Source: Scalesia atractyloides
Lineage: Eukaryota > Streptophyta > Magnoliopsida > Asterales > Asteraceae
Direction of reading: 5' to 3'
NCBI GenBank assembly: GCA_947069175.1
Contig: CAMTDV010000023.1
Span: forward strand, 92,254,240-92,318,239
DNA: 64,000 bases
Translations under genes and position numbers: made by a program
In this document: one piece after another, positions 46,449-57,860 of the stretch
How positions within the stretch are numbered: the stretch's first letter is position 1
Layout of the letters: the number at the start of each line of letters is the position of its first letter
The notes under the pieces: model-generated
Told to the model about the DNA's origin: nothing
Database searches by the model: none
What the model saw: the letters and a program-made list of their open reading frames with translations, nothing else

Positions 46449-46979
46449 GCTAATCATAGCATACATGAGAGATCCAATGGCCCTTCAATATTCAAGTTGG
46501 CTTATAGCTACACCTTCGTTAGGTGAGAGCTTAAAAGCAGGATCCATTGGAGTACTAATCGAAGAACTATCATGAAAATTAAACTTTTTCAATATCTTAT
46601 CAATGTAATGAGATTGAGAGATCGATATGCCATTGTTCTCCCTTTTGATCCTTATACCAAGAATCACTTCCACCTCCCCCATGTCTTTCATGTCAAAACA
46701 AGATGACAAAAATTTATTTGTTTTATGAGCTTGATCTTGGTCAGTACCAAAGATCAACAAGTCATCTACATATAGATAAATTATGACTCCTTTCCTAGAG
46801 TCATCAAATTTGCTAAATACACACTTGTCCTCTTGGTTTAATAGAAAACCATTAGACAAAACCACATCATCAAACTTTTGATTCCACTTTTTGGGTACTT
46901 GCTTTAAGCCATACAATGACTTAACTAGCTTGCACACCTTATGCTCATTACCAGGCATAACAAAACCCTCTGGTTGTTT

Positions 46980-47027
<48 letters not shown>

Positions 47028-47815
47028 CTCATCCAAATCGCCATTCAAGAAAGCGGTTTTCACGTCCATTTGGTGAATCACAAGATTGTGTATTGCAGCT
47101 AAGGCAACAAACAATCTAATAGTGGATATTCTTGCTATAGGAGCATATGTATTAAAGTAGTATATTCCTTCCTTTTGTCTAAAGCGTTGGATAACCAATC
47201 GGGCTTTAAACTTATCAATTGAACCATCTACTTTTATCTTCTTCTTGAAGATCCACTTACAACCAAGAGGTTTACACCCAGGGGGTAGATCAGACAATTT
47301 CCAAGTGTTATTCTGCATAATAGAGTCCATCTCATCATTTATAGCTTCTTTCCAAAAAGCTACATCCCGAGACGCCATGGCTTCACTATAGGTTTTTGGA
47401 TCTTCCTTAATATTGAAACAATATTGATATTGAATTTTAGTTTCATCTCTAGATCCTTCAACCAAATATAGTTGAAATTCATCACCAAATGATTTAGCTT
47501 TTCTTGCTCTACCACGCCTCCTAGGTTCAGGAGGAGTATCAATCACTTGATCAGCCATTTGAGAGTTACTAGAGCTTGGAACCATGTCTCTAGGCCTAGA
47601 TATTGAAAAGAATCTATTCTCATCATAGTCTTCAGTTCTTGCCTCAATTACCGTATGCATAGACACATAGTCATTTGGTTCTATAACATAGAACCTGTGA
47701 GCAAATGAAGGCTCAGCATACCCAATGAAAATGCAGTCTATACCTCTTTCCCCTATGTTCCTTATCTTAGGATCAGTGAGCTTGACCATGGCTCTACAAC
47801 CCTAAACTCTCAGTT
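46449..47815 (-). pseudogene. Copia-2 integrase C-terminus and reverse transcriptase
   Basis: Minus strand, open from 47789 to about 46485. VKLTDPKIRNIGERGIDCIF and GYAEPSFAHRFY mark the integrase C-terminal region. RT follows: EAMASRDVAFWKEAINDEMD, GCKWIFKKKIKVDGS, DVKTAFLNGDLDEG, SLYGLKQVPKKW and the catalytic YVDD (about 46755-46770). A (TA)n repeat at 46983-47024 inserts Ile-Tyr repeats between DEG and KQPEGF without breaking the frame. A TAG where relatives have Trp (LRV-stop-GCRA) lies just upstream. The right end is cut by Gypsy-4 at 47816. Confidence 0.92.
46983..47024. repeat. (TA)n inside Copia-2 RT
   Basis: About 20 TA repeats in frame with the RT coding sequence. Confidence 0.97.
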
Positions 47816-48818
47816 TGTAACACCCCGACCCGCAGCGGAATAAGAGTCGGGGCATAATTGGGTTATCACCAAAGCTCATTATGTTTACTAAAATGTTTCA
47901 TATTTATTAAATTCAAATTACAACTTAATATCCAAAACAAAATCCATACAATTACAAGATAATGAAACTATATAATTATTCCAAAGCTTAAACTTGTTTA
48001 TTCTTCTAGGCCTTCCTATGTGTTTCTTATCTCAGCTGGATCACCTGTATCATGTGTAAAACGGGGGATATTTTGGGTCAAAAAAAGTTGGCGAGTGAAC
48101 CTTGATAAAACATTGTTACTAATTTCTTGTTTTATTTAATAAGGAAAATTTTTGCAATAATCACATGTGAGCAAACATATATAAATAAACAAACACAAAC
48201 CACTTTGGATGAATATATGATATGAATGATAATGAATGTGAGATCAAGGCTCAATCAAACGGAGCCGATCTTATGAGGCACCTGATGCTCAACCCGTCTC
48301 CCACGGGGAACTGATGGGCCTAATGAAATGCATGCACTGAAAATGATAAATCCAATCTACATATAATCCACACAACAATTGATACACATTTGATTACGGA
48401 TATGATGTATGCACAAGTGTTTATATATATAATAAAAGAATTATACGACACATGATACACCCCAAACCATGATTAAAACGGGGAATTGATAGAGATTCAC
48501 TCACATTGGGTGCGTTCTTTGATGACGTTGGATGCGCACGAATTTTAGGATTCAATCGACGAGGGAAAACTAACCTAAAATAATAACGAAATGATTCGGT
48601 AAATAAATAAATTTTATTTGAGATTAATATTTTTAATTAGTGCTCTTAATGGAATTTTTAGATTTATTTTTGTGAGTTTAAGGAAGTTTTCTAACTTTAA
48701 AAATCTTATTTTTAAGTATTTTTAAATGATTTTTTCAATTAAATAAATAATTAAAAAGAAATAAAAAGTTGACTTTTGACCGTTGTCCGGGTCTTGACCG
48801 GTCAGACTGTGTTTTCTA

Positions 48819-48912
48819 TGCGCTGAGTGAGGTTCGAACTCGGGACCTCTCGTATACGTGCACGCAGCTCTACCAACTGAGCTACGTGTCTAACCCGAAA
48901 TATTCTCTGTTT

Positions 48913-48957
<45 letters not shown>

Positions 48958-49258
48958 TATCTTTAAACTTATTTGGTTTTTATTAAAAATGATTTATATG
49001 GCCGAACCGGTTGCAGAGACCCGGAGTCGAACTCGGGTCCTTTGGTTCGAGTGCGCACAGCCCAACCAGTTGGGCTGTGTGTCTAATCTGTTTAACTAAT
49101 GGATTATATTACTCTTATAAACATTCTGTGACTTGATCTAATTAAGTTCTAAAAATGTTGGTTTTATTTCTGAAATTCGGTAACGTGTGGGATTCGAACC
49201 CGGGATGTGTGTATTGTTTGTGCACACAGTCCACCACTGGACTGTGTGGCTAACCCGT
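48819..49258 (-). repeat. tRNA-like array T4-T3-T2 in Gypsy-4 LTR
   Basis: T4 48819-48896, T3 49014-49090, T2 49181-49258. T3 has CAGCCCAA-CCAG-TTGGGCTG in place of CAGTCCA/TGGACTG: both sides changed and the stem kept. A (TA)n run at 48916-48953 widens the T4-T3 spacing. Confidence 0.75.
48916..48953. repeat. (TA)n microsatellite
   Basis: About 18 TA repeats between tRNA-like units T4 and T3 of the Gypsy-4 LTR. Confidence 0.95.
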
Positions 49259-50127
49259 TCGAATATCCACTTTTAATTATATTTATACATATACTCGACT
49301 TCATCTTCTTCGTTTACAAGAACACAGAACAGTGAAATCCGACTGTTCTGTTTAAATCGATCATCAAAACTTATAATTGGTTGGAATGAAATAGATAAAG
49401 AAGATTACGGAATAAAATGTACCAAAACAGAATGTTTTCCTCAGATTTCCGGCAAGTGTCGTCGGCTCTGATTTGTGACTTCCGGCTGAGTGAATTGTTT
49501 AACAGTTTGATCATTGTGTTGTGCAATTAAGTTACTAAGCAAGAGATATCAAGAGGCTTTAGATGTTTATACCGATCGACAGTGAGGCTCTAGTTTTTCA
49601 GTGATTTTCCGGTGAGTGCGGGGATTTCCGGCAACTTTGTCTGAGACAGATTCTGGTTGAACAATTGAGGTTAATACATGCCGAAATAATGGATTATAAG
49701 GAAAAGAGTTGAGGATTATACCGATTAGGAGTAATGTCTCGGTTTTCCGGTGGAATTCCGACGAATGCGAATATTTCCGGCGACGTGTTTTGGAAGAATA
49801 AAGCTTCGGAAACGAACGTGGTTCTGAGCGAAAGGATTTTCAGAGTGTTCAACTGGGTATTTATAGTGGAAACAGGCTAAATTGGGTTTGGATTGAGTCT
49901 TGATTCGCGATTAAAGACTTTCCGGCGGTTATGACCGAAATTGATGGTTACACATCGGTTATAACCGATGTCGAAGTCGGTTATCGTGTTTTAGTCAAAA
50001 GGAAAATGGCAAAAATCGCGGATTGTCGATTTTTCCGGTGATGACTAGTTCTGGGCGCGCTGATTACCAGATTTGACTTTCGGGTTTTATTATAAGTCTT
50101 ATTTGTTTCCGTGTTTATCACAAAAGC

Positions 50128-50198
50128 AGTGTGTGGCGGAGTGGTGTGGTGTGTGTTTGTGTTTGTGGGTGGCCCGGGTTCGAAACCCGGCGTCTCCA
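50128..50198 (+). other. tRNA-like sequence T1 in Gypsy-4 LTR
   Basis: gtgtggcggagtggtg, then a T-arm cccgggttcgaaacccgg with perfect pairing. Opposite in strand to its LTR. Confidence 0.7.
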
Positions 50199-50384
50199 TT
50201 TTATTTTTTTTAATTCACTATTTTTTTGTTATTTAATAATTATGGTTTAAAATTCTAATATATATATTAATTATTTATTGTTTAAAATTTATCTGAGCAA
50301 TAAATACGCAACGAAAAATTATAACTGAGCATTTGATTAATAAACGAAGCGGGTTTGGAAACCCGTTTTTCGACGAATGTTACA

Positions 50385-50400
50385 GTATCCCCTACTTTTA
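50385..50400 (-). other. Gypsy-4 polypurine tract
   Basis: Complement reads aaaagtaggggatac directly before TGTAACA. Confidence 0.85.
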
Positions 50401-50418
50401 GAAATTTCGTCCCGAAAT

Positions 50419-51333
50419 TTAAGTAGTAGTGGTAACAGGAAAAAGATACGGGTATTTTTCACGCATTGAGTCTTCACGTTCCCAAGTAAACTCGGGTCCT
50501 CGTTTTGCCTCCCAACGTACCCTGACAATTGGAATACGGCTTCGTCTTAAACGCTTCTCTCCAAAGTCCGTGATTTCTACTGGTCTTTCAATAAAATGCA
50601 TAGATTCATCGACTTGAATGTCTTCTAGAGGAATATGGAGGTTTTCATCGGCGAGGCACTTCTTCAAGTTTGATACGTGGAATGTGGGATGAATTCTGTT
50701 GAGCTCTTCTGGTAGGTCAAGCTTGTATGCTACAGGACCTACTCTTTCGAGTATTTTGAAAGGTCCTACACAGCGTGGTGCTAGCTTTCCCTTTTGGCCA
50801 AAACGAACCACTCCCTTCCACGGTGATACTTTTAAAAGTACTTGATCACCAATGTCAAACTCCAAGGGCTTTCGTCATTTGTCTACATAACTCTTTTGAC
50901 GACTTTGAGCCGCTAGAAGATTGTTTCGAATTTGAATGACCTTGTCGGTTGTTTCTTGAATTAATTCTGGACCGGTGATTTGCGATTCCCAATTTCATGC
51001 CAACATACTGGAGATCGGCACTTACGACCATATAAAGCTTCGAAAGGAGCCATGCCAATACTTGAATGATAGCTATTGTTGTACTTAGCGTAGAGTTTTT
51101 CGGTCCTTAAGAGTGTAAGGATGAGTCGAAGGTGTCGTTCATGATCGGATTTAGACTTGGAGTAGATAAGAATATCGCCGATGAAGACTATGACGAAACG
51201 GTCGAGGTAGGGTTTGCATACCCTATTCATTAGATCCATGAATACAGCGGGGGCGTTGGTTAAACCGAATGGCATGACCATGAATTCGTAATGACCATAA
51301 TGAGTCCGGAAGGCGGTCTTTGGGATATCTTCT
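50419..51333 (-). pseudogene. Gypsy-4 pol, RT end fused by deletion to integrase end
   Basis: Minus strand. The RT palm reads MVMPFGLTNAPAVF and VFIGDILIYSKS, where the catalytic FIDD has become FIGD. At about 51078 TEKLYAK jumps directly to YNNSYHSSIGMAPFE, which in Gypsy-3 lies about 1.5 kb further on. RNase H, the integrase finger and the catalytic core are gone. The C-terminal GPVAYKLDLP and chromodomain-like RGPEFTWERED remain. Cannot encode working RT or integrase. Confidence 0.93.
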
Positions 51334-53583
51334 TCATGTACTCTGAGCTGGTGATAACCAAGAACGAAGGTCGATTTTTGAAAAGCAGGTGGCGCCTTGA
51401 AGTTGGTCTAGGAGGTCCTCAATGCGAGGTAGTGGATAACGATTTTTAACTGTTAACTTGTTGAATTCTCTATAATCAATGCACTTGCGAAACGTTCCAT
51501 CTTTCTTCTTCACAAAGAGGACAGGTGCACCCCAAGGCGATGAGCTAGGACGTATGAATCCTTTTTCAGTCAGCTCTTGCAGTTGAATGGCCAGCTCTTG
51601 CATTTCGGATGGGGCTAACCTATAAGGAGATTTTGCGAGTGGTGTAGCGCCAGGTACAAGATCGATGCGGAATTCGACTTCTCTCACAGGAGGGAGTCCT
51701 GAAATGTCGTCGGGAAAGACTTGTGGGAATTCTTTCACAACTGGGATATCTTCGAGTTTCTTCTCCTTGTTTCCCTTTTTGACGACGTGAGTTAGGAATG
51801 CGACATAGTTCTTGCGGAGATATTTTCGGGCATGAAGGCAGGACATTAATTTGAGTCCTTTCGAAGGGGTTTCTCCAAAAATACGTAGGGACTGACCGTC
51901 TGCAAGAGGAATGCGAATGAACTTTTCGCGGCACACTACTTCAGTGTGATGCTGGCTGAGCCAGTCCATACCGATTATAACATCGAAACTTCCCAACTTC
52001 ATAGGAATGAGGTCAACTGGAAAATCGTGATCGTTTAGAGTGAGGGTACAATCGCGTATAACAGAATTTAATGAAACAGGTTTTCCGTCAGCAACTTCCA
52101 CCGTTAGAGATTCCATGAGGTTAACACGAGTTTGGTTGAGGATAGGTTCAAATTCTAAGGACACAAAACTCTTATCCGCGCCAGTATCGAATAACATGGA
52201 TGCATAACTACCATTGATGAGAAACGTACCGTTAACCACGTTGTTGTCAGCCCTAGCTTGGTTGGCATTGATGTTGAAAGCTCTTCCTCTGGTAGGTAGA
52301 GGAGCTTGGTTAGCTTGGTTTACTGGGTTCGCTTGGGCCTGAGCATGGATGATGTTCACTAAGCGTGGACAAGTGTTTCTGAAGTGGTTTGGGTCTCCAC
52401 AGTTGTAACAAGCTCGTATGGGTTGCATCATGGGGTAGTTGGGTTGGTGGTAAGTTTGGGCTGCGTGTGGTGCAGGTGGTAGAAGTAAGGGTTGTTGGGC
52501 TTGACCCACTATCTGATGGTGGGTTTGGGTTGGGGGTTGATTGCGGTTCATTCGAGTACCACAGGTTTGGATGGTGTGACCTGCGCGGCCACAGCTTGTG
52601 CAATGTTGGCAAAGAGTTTCGGGAGGGTGATGGTATTGACAACGGTTGCATTTTGGGTGTGGGCCGGTGTATGGCTTTTTAAATGGTGCAGCTGAGGGGG
52701 TAATTTGGTTGCTTGGTGCAGCAGTAATAGGAGGGTTGGTTTGGGTGACAACAAAATTCTTGCCATTACGTTTCCTCTTACTAGAAAACCTTGAGGATGA
52801 GACTGGGTGGTTTGTAGTTGAGGTCTCTATGGGTGCTTTCTTCTTCTCATCCTTAAATTTGTCGTTTCGAATGCGATTTTCAGTGAGTTCTGTAGCTAAC
52901 TCCATCGCGGCTTCAAGTGTTGCAGGCGAAGTGCTTAAGACCGAGTCTTGAATTTTCGAGGGAAGACCTCGAATGTAATGTTCAACCAAACGGTACACGG
53001 GGGTGAACAAACTAGGGATCATCTGGTTCAGCTCGAGAAATCTCTTGTTATAGGAAGTGTGATCTCCTTCCTTTTGTTTTAGCGCGTGGAATTTATCTTC
53101 CAACTTTTTGATTTCACTTCTTGGACAGAAGCGTCTGGTCATGAGTTCCCTTAATTCTTCCCATGTTAAGGCCATGGCATCTTCAACTCCTCGTTTACCC
53201 TTTTCCGTGTTCCACCAGGTAAGGGCTACCCCAAACAGTCTTCCAGTTGCATAACGTACCTTGCGATCCTTGGGACAATCGCAATTGAGGAAAGTGTTTT
53301 CCATTTCTTCAAACCAGTGAAGGAGGGCGGTAACACCTTCGGTCCCTTCATATTTTGGGGGATCGCAAGATTTGAAGTGTTTGTAGGAGCACTTTTTGGA
53401 GGGAGGGTTGGCGACGCTCTGGTCTTCTTGATTGGGAGGGTTGATGGGATTTGCGGTGAGAGCTTGTTGAACTTGAATCACGATGTCAGGAAGTATTGCG
53501 GCCATTTGTTTAGCAATTTGTGTGGCCAAGCGTTCATTTGATCTTCCTGACTTTCTACCTCCACGTAGTTGCCTAGCCGACAT
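51334..53583 (-). pseudogene. Gypsy-4 gag, protease and N-terminal RT
   Basis: Minus strand, open for 749 codons from ATG at 53581-53583 (MSARQLRGGRKSGRSNERLA). Gag core (YFTGRLFG-like ATGRLFGVALTWWN) forms the particle shell. Two cysteine-rich knuckles follow, the second a clean CCHC (CYNCGDPNHFRNTC). Protease LFDTGADKSFV, then RT start KSPYRLAPSEMQEL, WGAPVLFVKKKDG and LPRIEDLLDQL. A one-base insertion after KIDLRS (about 51372) shifts the frame into a stop. The frame through gag and protease is intact here, unlike in Gypsy-3. Confidence 0.93.
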
Positions 53584-54192
53584 CTACAGGAACATACATA
53601 GGAAGGTTGTGAGTCTAAGAAGTTTCTAGGTGTCATGTGTCGTAAAAAGAATGAAAAATAACATAACTGACAATCATGCAACTACATCCATAGGATGTCT
53701 TGGGTTTGCTCATGTTTGGGCCTCAAATGTCCCCCATACCATCGCCTGTGTAGTCATGTGGGCCCCCATGACTATTCGGCTTGGTAGGATTCACATTGAT
53801 GTTGGCGGATTAACACTCGCACCACCCGAATGAAAATCGGAAAATATAATTGCGAGATGTATGGTAGGAGGGTGTCCAGGTGTAGACACAATGACAACTC
53901 AACGTGGGGTTAGCTCACACGACGTTTGGTATAGCATGCTTTGGCCTAATAGGTCCTTCGTACTCTCATCGTTAGTCCCCAGGTAGGCAAACTGGTCCTT
54001 TATTTTGGATTTATACGAATGCCAAGCGTAGACAGGACGTTCCGACTACCGGTACTCGTACCCTTCCAGTTACTACATGCTCGTCATGAGAACTCACTTT
54101 GATGTGATTTGAAAATACAAAAATCATTGCAAAAATCATGGTAATCGTGATGTGTGTGCTCTCATGGATATGATATGTTATGAGGATATGAT
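53584..54192 (-). mobile_element. Gypsy-4 leader, truncated by Gypsy-3
   Basis: Complement matches the Gypsy-3 leader (57252-57860). It is cut at 54192 by Gypsy-3, so its primer site and 5' LTR lie right of the window. atgat at 54188-54192 should be the Gypsy-3 target duplication. Confidence 0.88.
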
Positions 54193-54379
54193 TGTAACAT
54201 CCGTCGAAAAACGGGTTTTCAAAAACCCGCTTCGTTTATTAATCGAATAGTCAGTTACATTTTTCGTTGATCATTTAATGCTTATTTTAATTTTAAACAA
54301 TACATAACTAATAAACATTTTAGAAAATGGAAATTTAAAATTGTTAAAAAATAAAAATAAAGTAATTAAAAATAAAAAT

Positions 54380-54450
54380 GGGCTGCCGGGTTTCGAACCC
54401 GGGTCAGCCGGAAGACTTAAACATCAAACACTTAACCACTCCGCCACTTG
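54380..54450 (-). other. tRNA-like sequence T1 in Gypsy-3 5' LTR
   Basis: Minus strand: gtggcggagtggttaagtg, then ccgggttcgaaacccgg with a perfect five-pair T-stem. The best preserved T1; still no acceptor pairing. Confidence 0.72.
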
Positions 54451-55293
54451 TTGTTTTTGTGTAATCAAGAAACAAATAAAACTTTAAGATCACCTGTGAA
54501 TCTATCTGTTTGTGCCAAAACTGAAACCGATAATCGGCTTTCAACCATCCAGACGATTAAGTGACCGTGAGTTACTGGTTATAACCGATATAATCATTAC
54601 GACCGACGTTCTCAATCAATTCTGTCTTCAATTTCTTCGATTCATATGATTTGTGTGATTGAACAACCGAAATCGTATAACTCCTGTCTTGCGCTAATAA
54701 TTCCAACGTCTCACATCTCAGAAACACCCACAGAACTCTCAATTTCATTTTTACTCTAACTTCTGTTCGTCGGAATCATTATCTGCCATCGCCGGACTTT
54801 CGCCGGAAAACCGTGTCGTTCATCAAAACGGTAAATTTCTCAATCCTTTCATCTTCTATCTATTGGTAGACTTTTACTAACACAAACCCTTAAACCAGAA
54901 TCGGTCTCAGACGACGATATCAGATAACCTGCAACCGCCGAAAATTTCTCTGAAAATTCTGAAATCACGCTGTGATTCGGTACGAGCATCTAAACTCTTT
55001 GATAATCATTGTTTAGTCACTTAATTTCACAATTATTTAATCAAAACTGTTAATTGTTCCGCTCAGACGGAACTCATAAACAGAGTCGACTACTTTCTCC
55101 GGAGTTCTGAGAAAAACCATCTTTCCGGTACATTCATTTCCAAAACCTTCTGTAATCATTTCATTTTAATCATTTATATGTCCGATAATTGAATTGAACA
55201 AGATCAGTCGAATATAAATTGTTTGAGTTGTTTTAACGAAGAAGATGAAGTCTGGATTGTGTATATATTTAATATAAATCGGGTTATATCTCG

Positions 55294-55884
55294 GGTTAGA
55301 CACACAGTCCAGCGGTGGACTATGTTCATTTGAAACATAGAGGTACCGAGTTCGAGTCTGTCCTTGTTCCGATTCGTCACAATATTCAAACTTTTTATAA
55401 AACCCAAATACGGAAACTTCCAGTTAGTATATAAGAGAAATAAAAACAAGTATTTTAACCAAGTTAGACACACAGTCCAGCGGTGGACTGTGTGCAACGT
55501 TAAACCACAGGTCTCGGGTTCAAAACTCATCATGCACACCGGTTCGATATAATTAAAATCCTTTTTAAAATAAATGAATTCGGAATAAATTAAATAGTAT
55601 ATAAATATAAAGAGAAATAAAAACATGTATTTTAACCAGGTTAGACACACAGTCCAGCGGTGGACTGTGTGCAACGTTAAACCACAGGTCGCGGGTTCGA
55701 AACTCATCATGCACACCGGTTCGATATAATTAAAATCCTTTTTAAAATAAATGAATTCGGAATAAATTAAATAGTATATAAATATAATTAAAAACAGAGT
55801 TATTTCGGGTTAGACATGTAGCTCAGTTGCTAGAGCTGCGTGCACGCGTATGGGAGGTCATAAGTTCGAACCTCACTCAGTGCA
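55294..55884 (+). repeat. tRNA-like array, four units, in Gypsy-3 5' LTR
   Basis: GTTAGAC starts at 55295, 55463, 55640 and 55809 (steps 168, 177, 169). Units two and three are near-identical (a recent duplication); the last is T4 with tagctcagttgctagagc. Three have the CAGTCCA/TGGACTG stem; in unit one the outer pairs are mutated (gactatgttc). Confidence 0.78.
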
Positions 55885-56620
55885 AACATATACAAGACCG
55901 AACCGGTCAACAGTCAACAGTCAACGGTCAACGGTCAACCCCAAAAAGTCAAGATTTTTTTATATTTTTATTTATTCATTTAATTTAAAAATCAATTAAA
56001 AATACTTAATATTTTTAAAGTTAGAAAATGACCTTAAACTCACAAAAATATATCTAAAAATCTATTAAAATTATTAATAAAATCCACTTATTTACCGTAC
56101 CTTTTCGTTATTATTTAGGTTAGTTAATCCTCGTCGATCAACCCTCTAAACTCGTGCGCATTCAACATCGTCAAACAAACGCACCCAATGTGAGAGAATC
56201 TCTACAAATTCCCCGTTTTAATCACATTTTGAGGTGTATCATGTGTCTTATTATTTATTACAATTAAACACTTGTGCATCCATCATATCCATGATCAAAT
56301 GTGTATTCAATATATATCAACTGTTTGTGTGGTTAATATTTAGATTAAATTTATCATTTTCAGTACATACATCATCATAGGCCGCCGTTCCCCATTACCT
56401 ATGAGCGTGAACCGTTCCCCATTACCTAAGAGCGTGAACCGTTCCCCATTACCTATGAGCGTGAACGAGGCGTTGCCAACATACGATCGGCTCCGTTTGA
56501 TTGAGCCTTGATCTCACATACATCATCATAGGCCGTCCGTTCCCCATTACCTATGAGCGGAACGTGACGTTGCCAACATATACATTATCATTCATGTCAT
56601 ATACTCATGCAAGGTGGTTC

Positions 56621-56672
56621 GTTATCGTTATTGTTATTGTTATTGTTATTGTTATTGTTATTGTTATTGTTT
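56621..56672. repeat. (GTTATT)n microsatellite
   Basis: About eight hexanucleotide repeats inside the Gypsy-3 5' LTR. Confidence 0.93.
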
Positions 56673-57051
56673 GTTTATTTACGTTTGCTCACATATGATA
56701 TATTGCACAATTTTTCCATATTAAATATAACAAGAAATCAATAATAAATGTTTTCTAACAAGGTTCACTCGCCAACTTTTGTTGACCCAAAAACTCTCAT
56801 TTTTACACATGATACAGGTGATCCAGTTGCAGCAAGAAACATATAGGACGGCTTAGAAGAATAAATCGGTTTAGGTTTTGGATTGTTTATTTAGTTACTT
56901 TTTCTTTGTAATTGTATGAACTTGTTTGGAATATTGAAGATGTAATTTTGAATTTAATAAATATGAAACATATTAGTAAACATCATGAGCTTTGGTGATA
57001 ACCCAATTATGCCCCGACTCTTATTCCGCTGCGGGTCGGGGTGTGACAGAT

Positions 57052-57064
57052 TGGTATCAGAGCC
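57052..57064 (+). other. Gypsy-3 primer binding site
   Basis: TGGTATCAGAGCC, three bases after the LTR, complementary to the 3' end of initiator Met tRNA. Confidence 0.95.
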
Positions 57065-57860
57065 ATGACTATAGGGATATAGGATAGGTTATTAGACCCT
57101 TAGAGCCTATACTATAGTTGATTAGAATTTTAAATTTTTTTTATGTGTTACATACAAAATTCATGATGTTTATATGCTTTATGTTTATTGTTACATTCAA
57201 TGTTATGCAAGCATGTTCATAAGTACATATTATTATACAATGCCTATCATGAATCATATTCTCATAACATATCATATCCATGAGAGCACACACCACACAA
57301 TTTCCATGATTTTTGCAACGATTTTTTTATTTTCAAATCACATCAAAGTGAGTTCTCATGACGGGCATGTAGTAACTGGAAGGGTACAAGTACCGATAGT
57401 CGGAACGTCCTGTCTAGGCTTGGCATTCGTATAAATCCAAAATAAAGGACCAGTTTGCCTACCTGGGGACTAACGATGAGAGTACGAAGAACCTATTAGG
57501 CCAAAGCATGCTATACCAAACGTTGTGTGAGCTAACCCCACTTTGAGTTGTCATTGTGTCTACACCTGGACACCATCCGACCATACATCTCGCAAACATA
57601 TTTCATGGTTTTCATTCGGGTGATGCGAGTGTTAAACCGCCAATACCAATGTGAATCATACTAAGCCAATAGTCATGGGGGCCCACATGACTATACAGGC
57701 GATGGTATGGGGGACATTGGAGGCCCAAACATGAGCAAACCCAAGACATCCTATGGATGTAGTTGCATTATTGATGTTTATGTTATTTTCATTTTTTTTA
57801 GACACGTGACCCCTAAAAAGACTCCTTAAAATCACAATCTTCTTATGTATGTTCCTGTAG
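57065..57860 (+). other. Gypsy-3 leader
   Basis: About 800 bp between the primer site and the gag ATG, with no conserved coding frame. Shared with the leaders of Gypsy-2 and Gypsy-4. Confidence 0.75.

Larger units (their letters stand above)
47816..50384 (-). mobile_element. Gypsy-4 3' LTR (family A), 2569 bp
   Basis: Minus-strand LTR from 50384 (TGTAACA) to 47816 (terminal TGTGACA changed to TGTTACA on its strand). It is the 3' LTR because the polypurine tract and pol adjoin its start. Expected target duplication cagtt at 47811-47815; its partner lies right of the window. TATA-like TATAAATA on the minus strand at 49858-49865 and the GATC hairpin at 48242-48270. Confidence 0.93.
54193..57048 (+). 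mobile_element. Gypsy-3 5' LTR (family A), 2856 bp
   Basis: TGTAACA to TGTGACA, followed by the primer site. Differs from the 3' LTR by roughly 2% over the first 1.1 kb. Holds one extra tRNA-like unit, three to four copies of a 27-bp repeat (gttccccattacctatgagc, 56387-56460), the GATC hairpin at 56485-56513 and a (GTTATT)n run at 56621-56672. Confidence 0.95.

Noticed and set aside
55204..55716. Minus-strand open frame of 170 codons with repeated HTVHRWTVCLTW
   Set aside because: The repeat is the antisense reading of the tRNA-like hairpin units in the LTR; no coding evidence.
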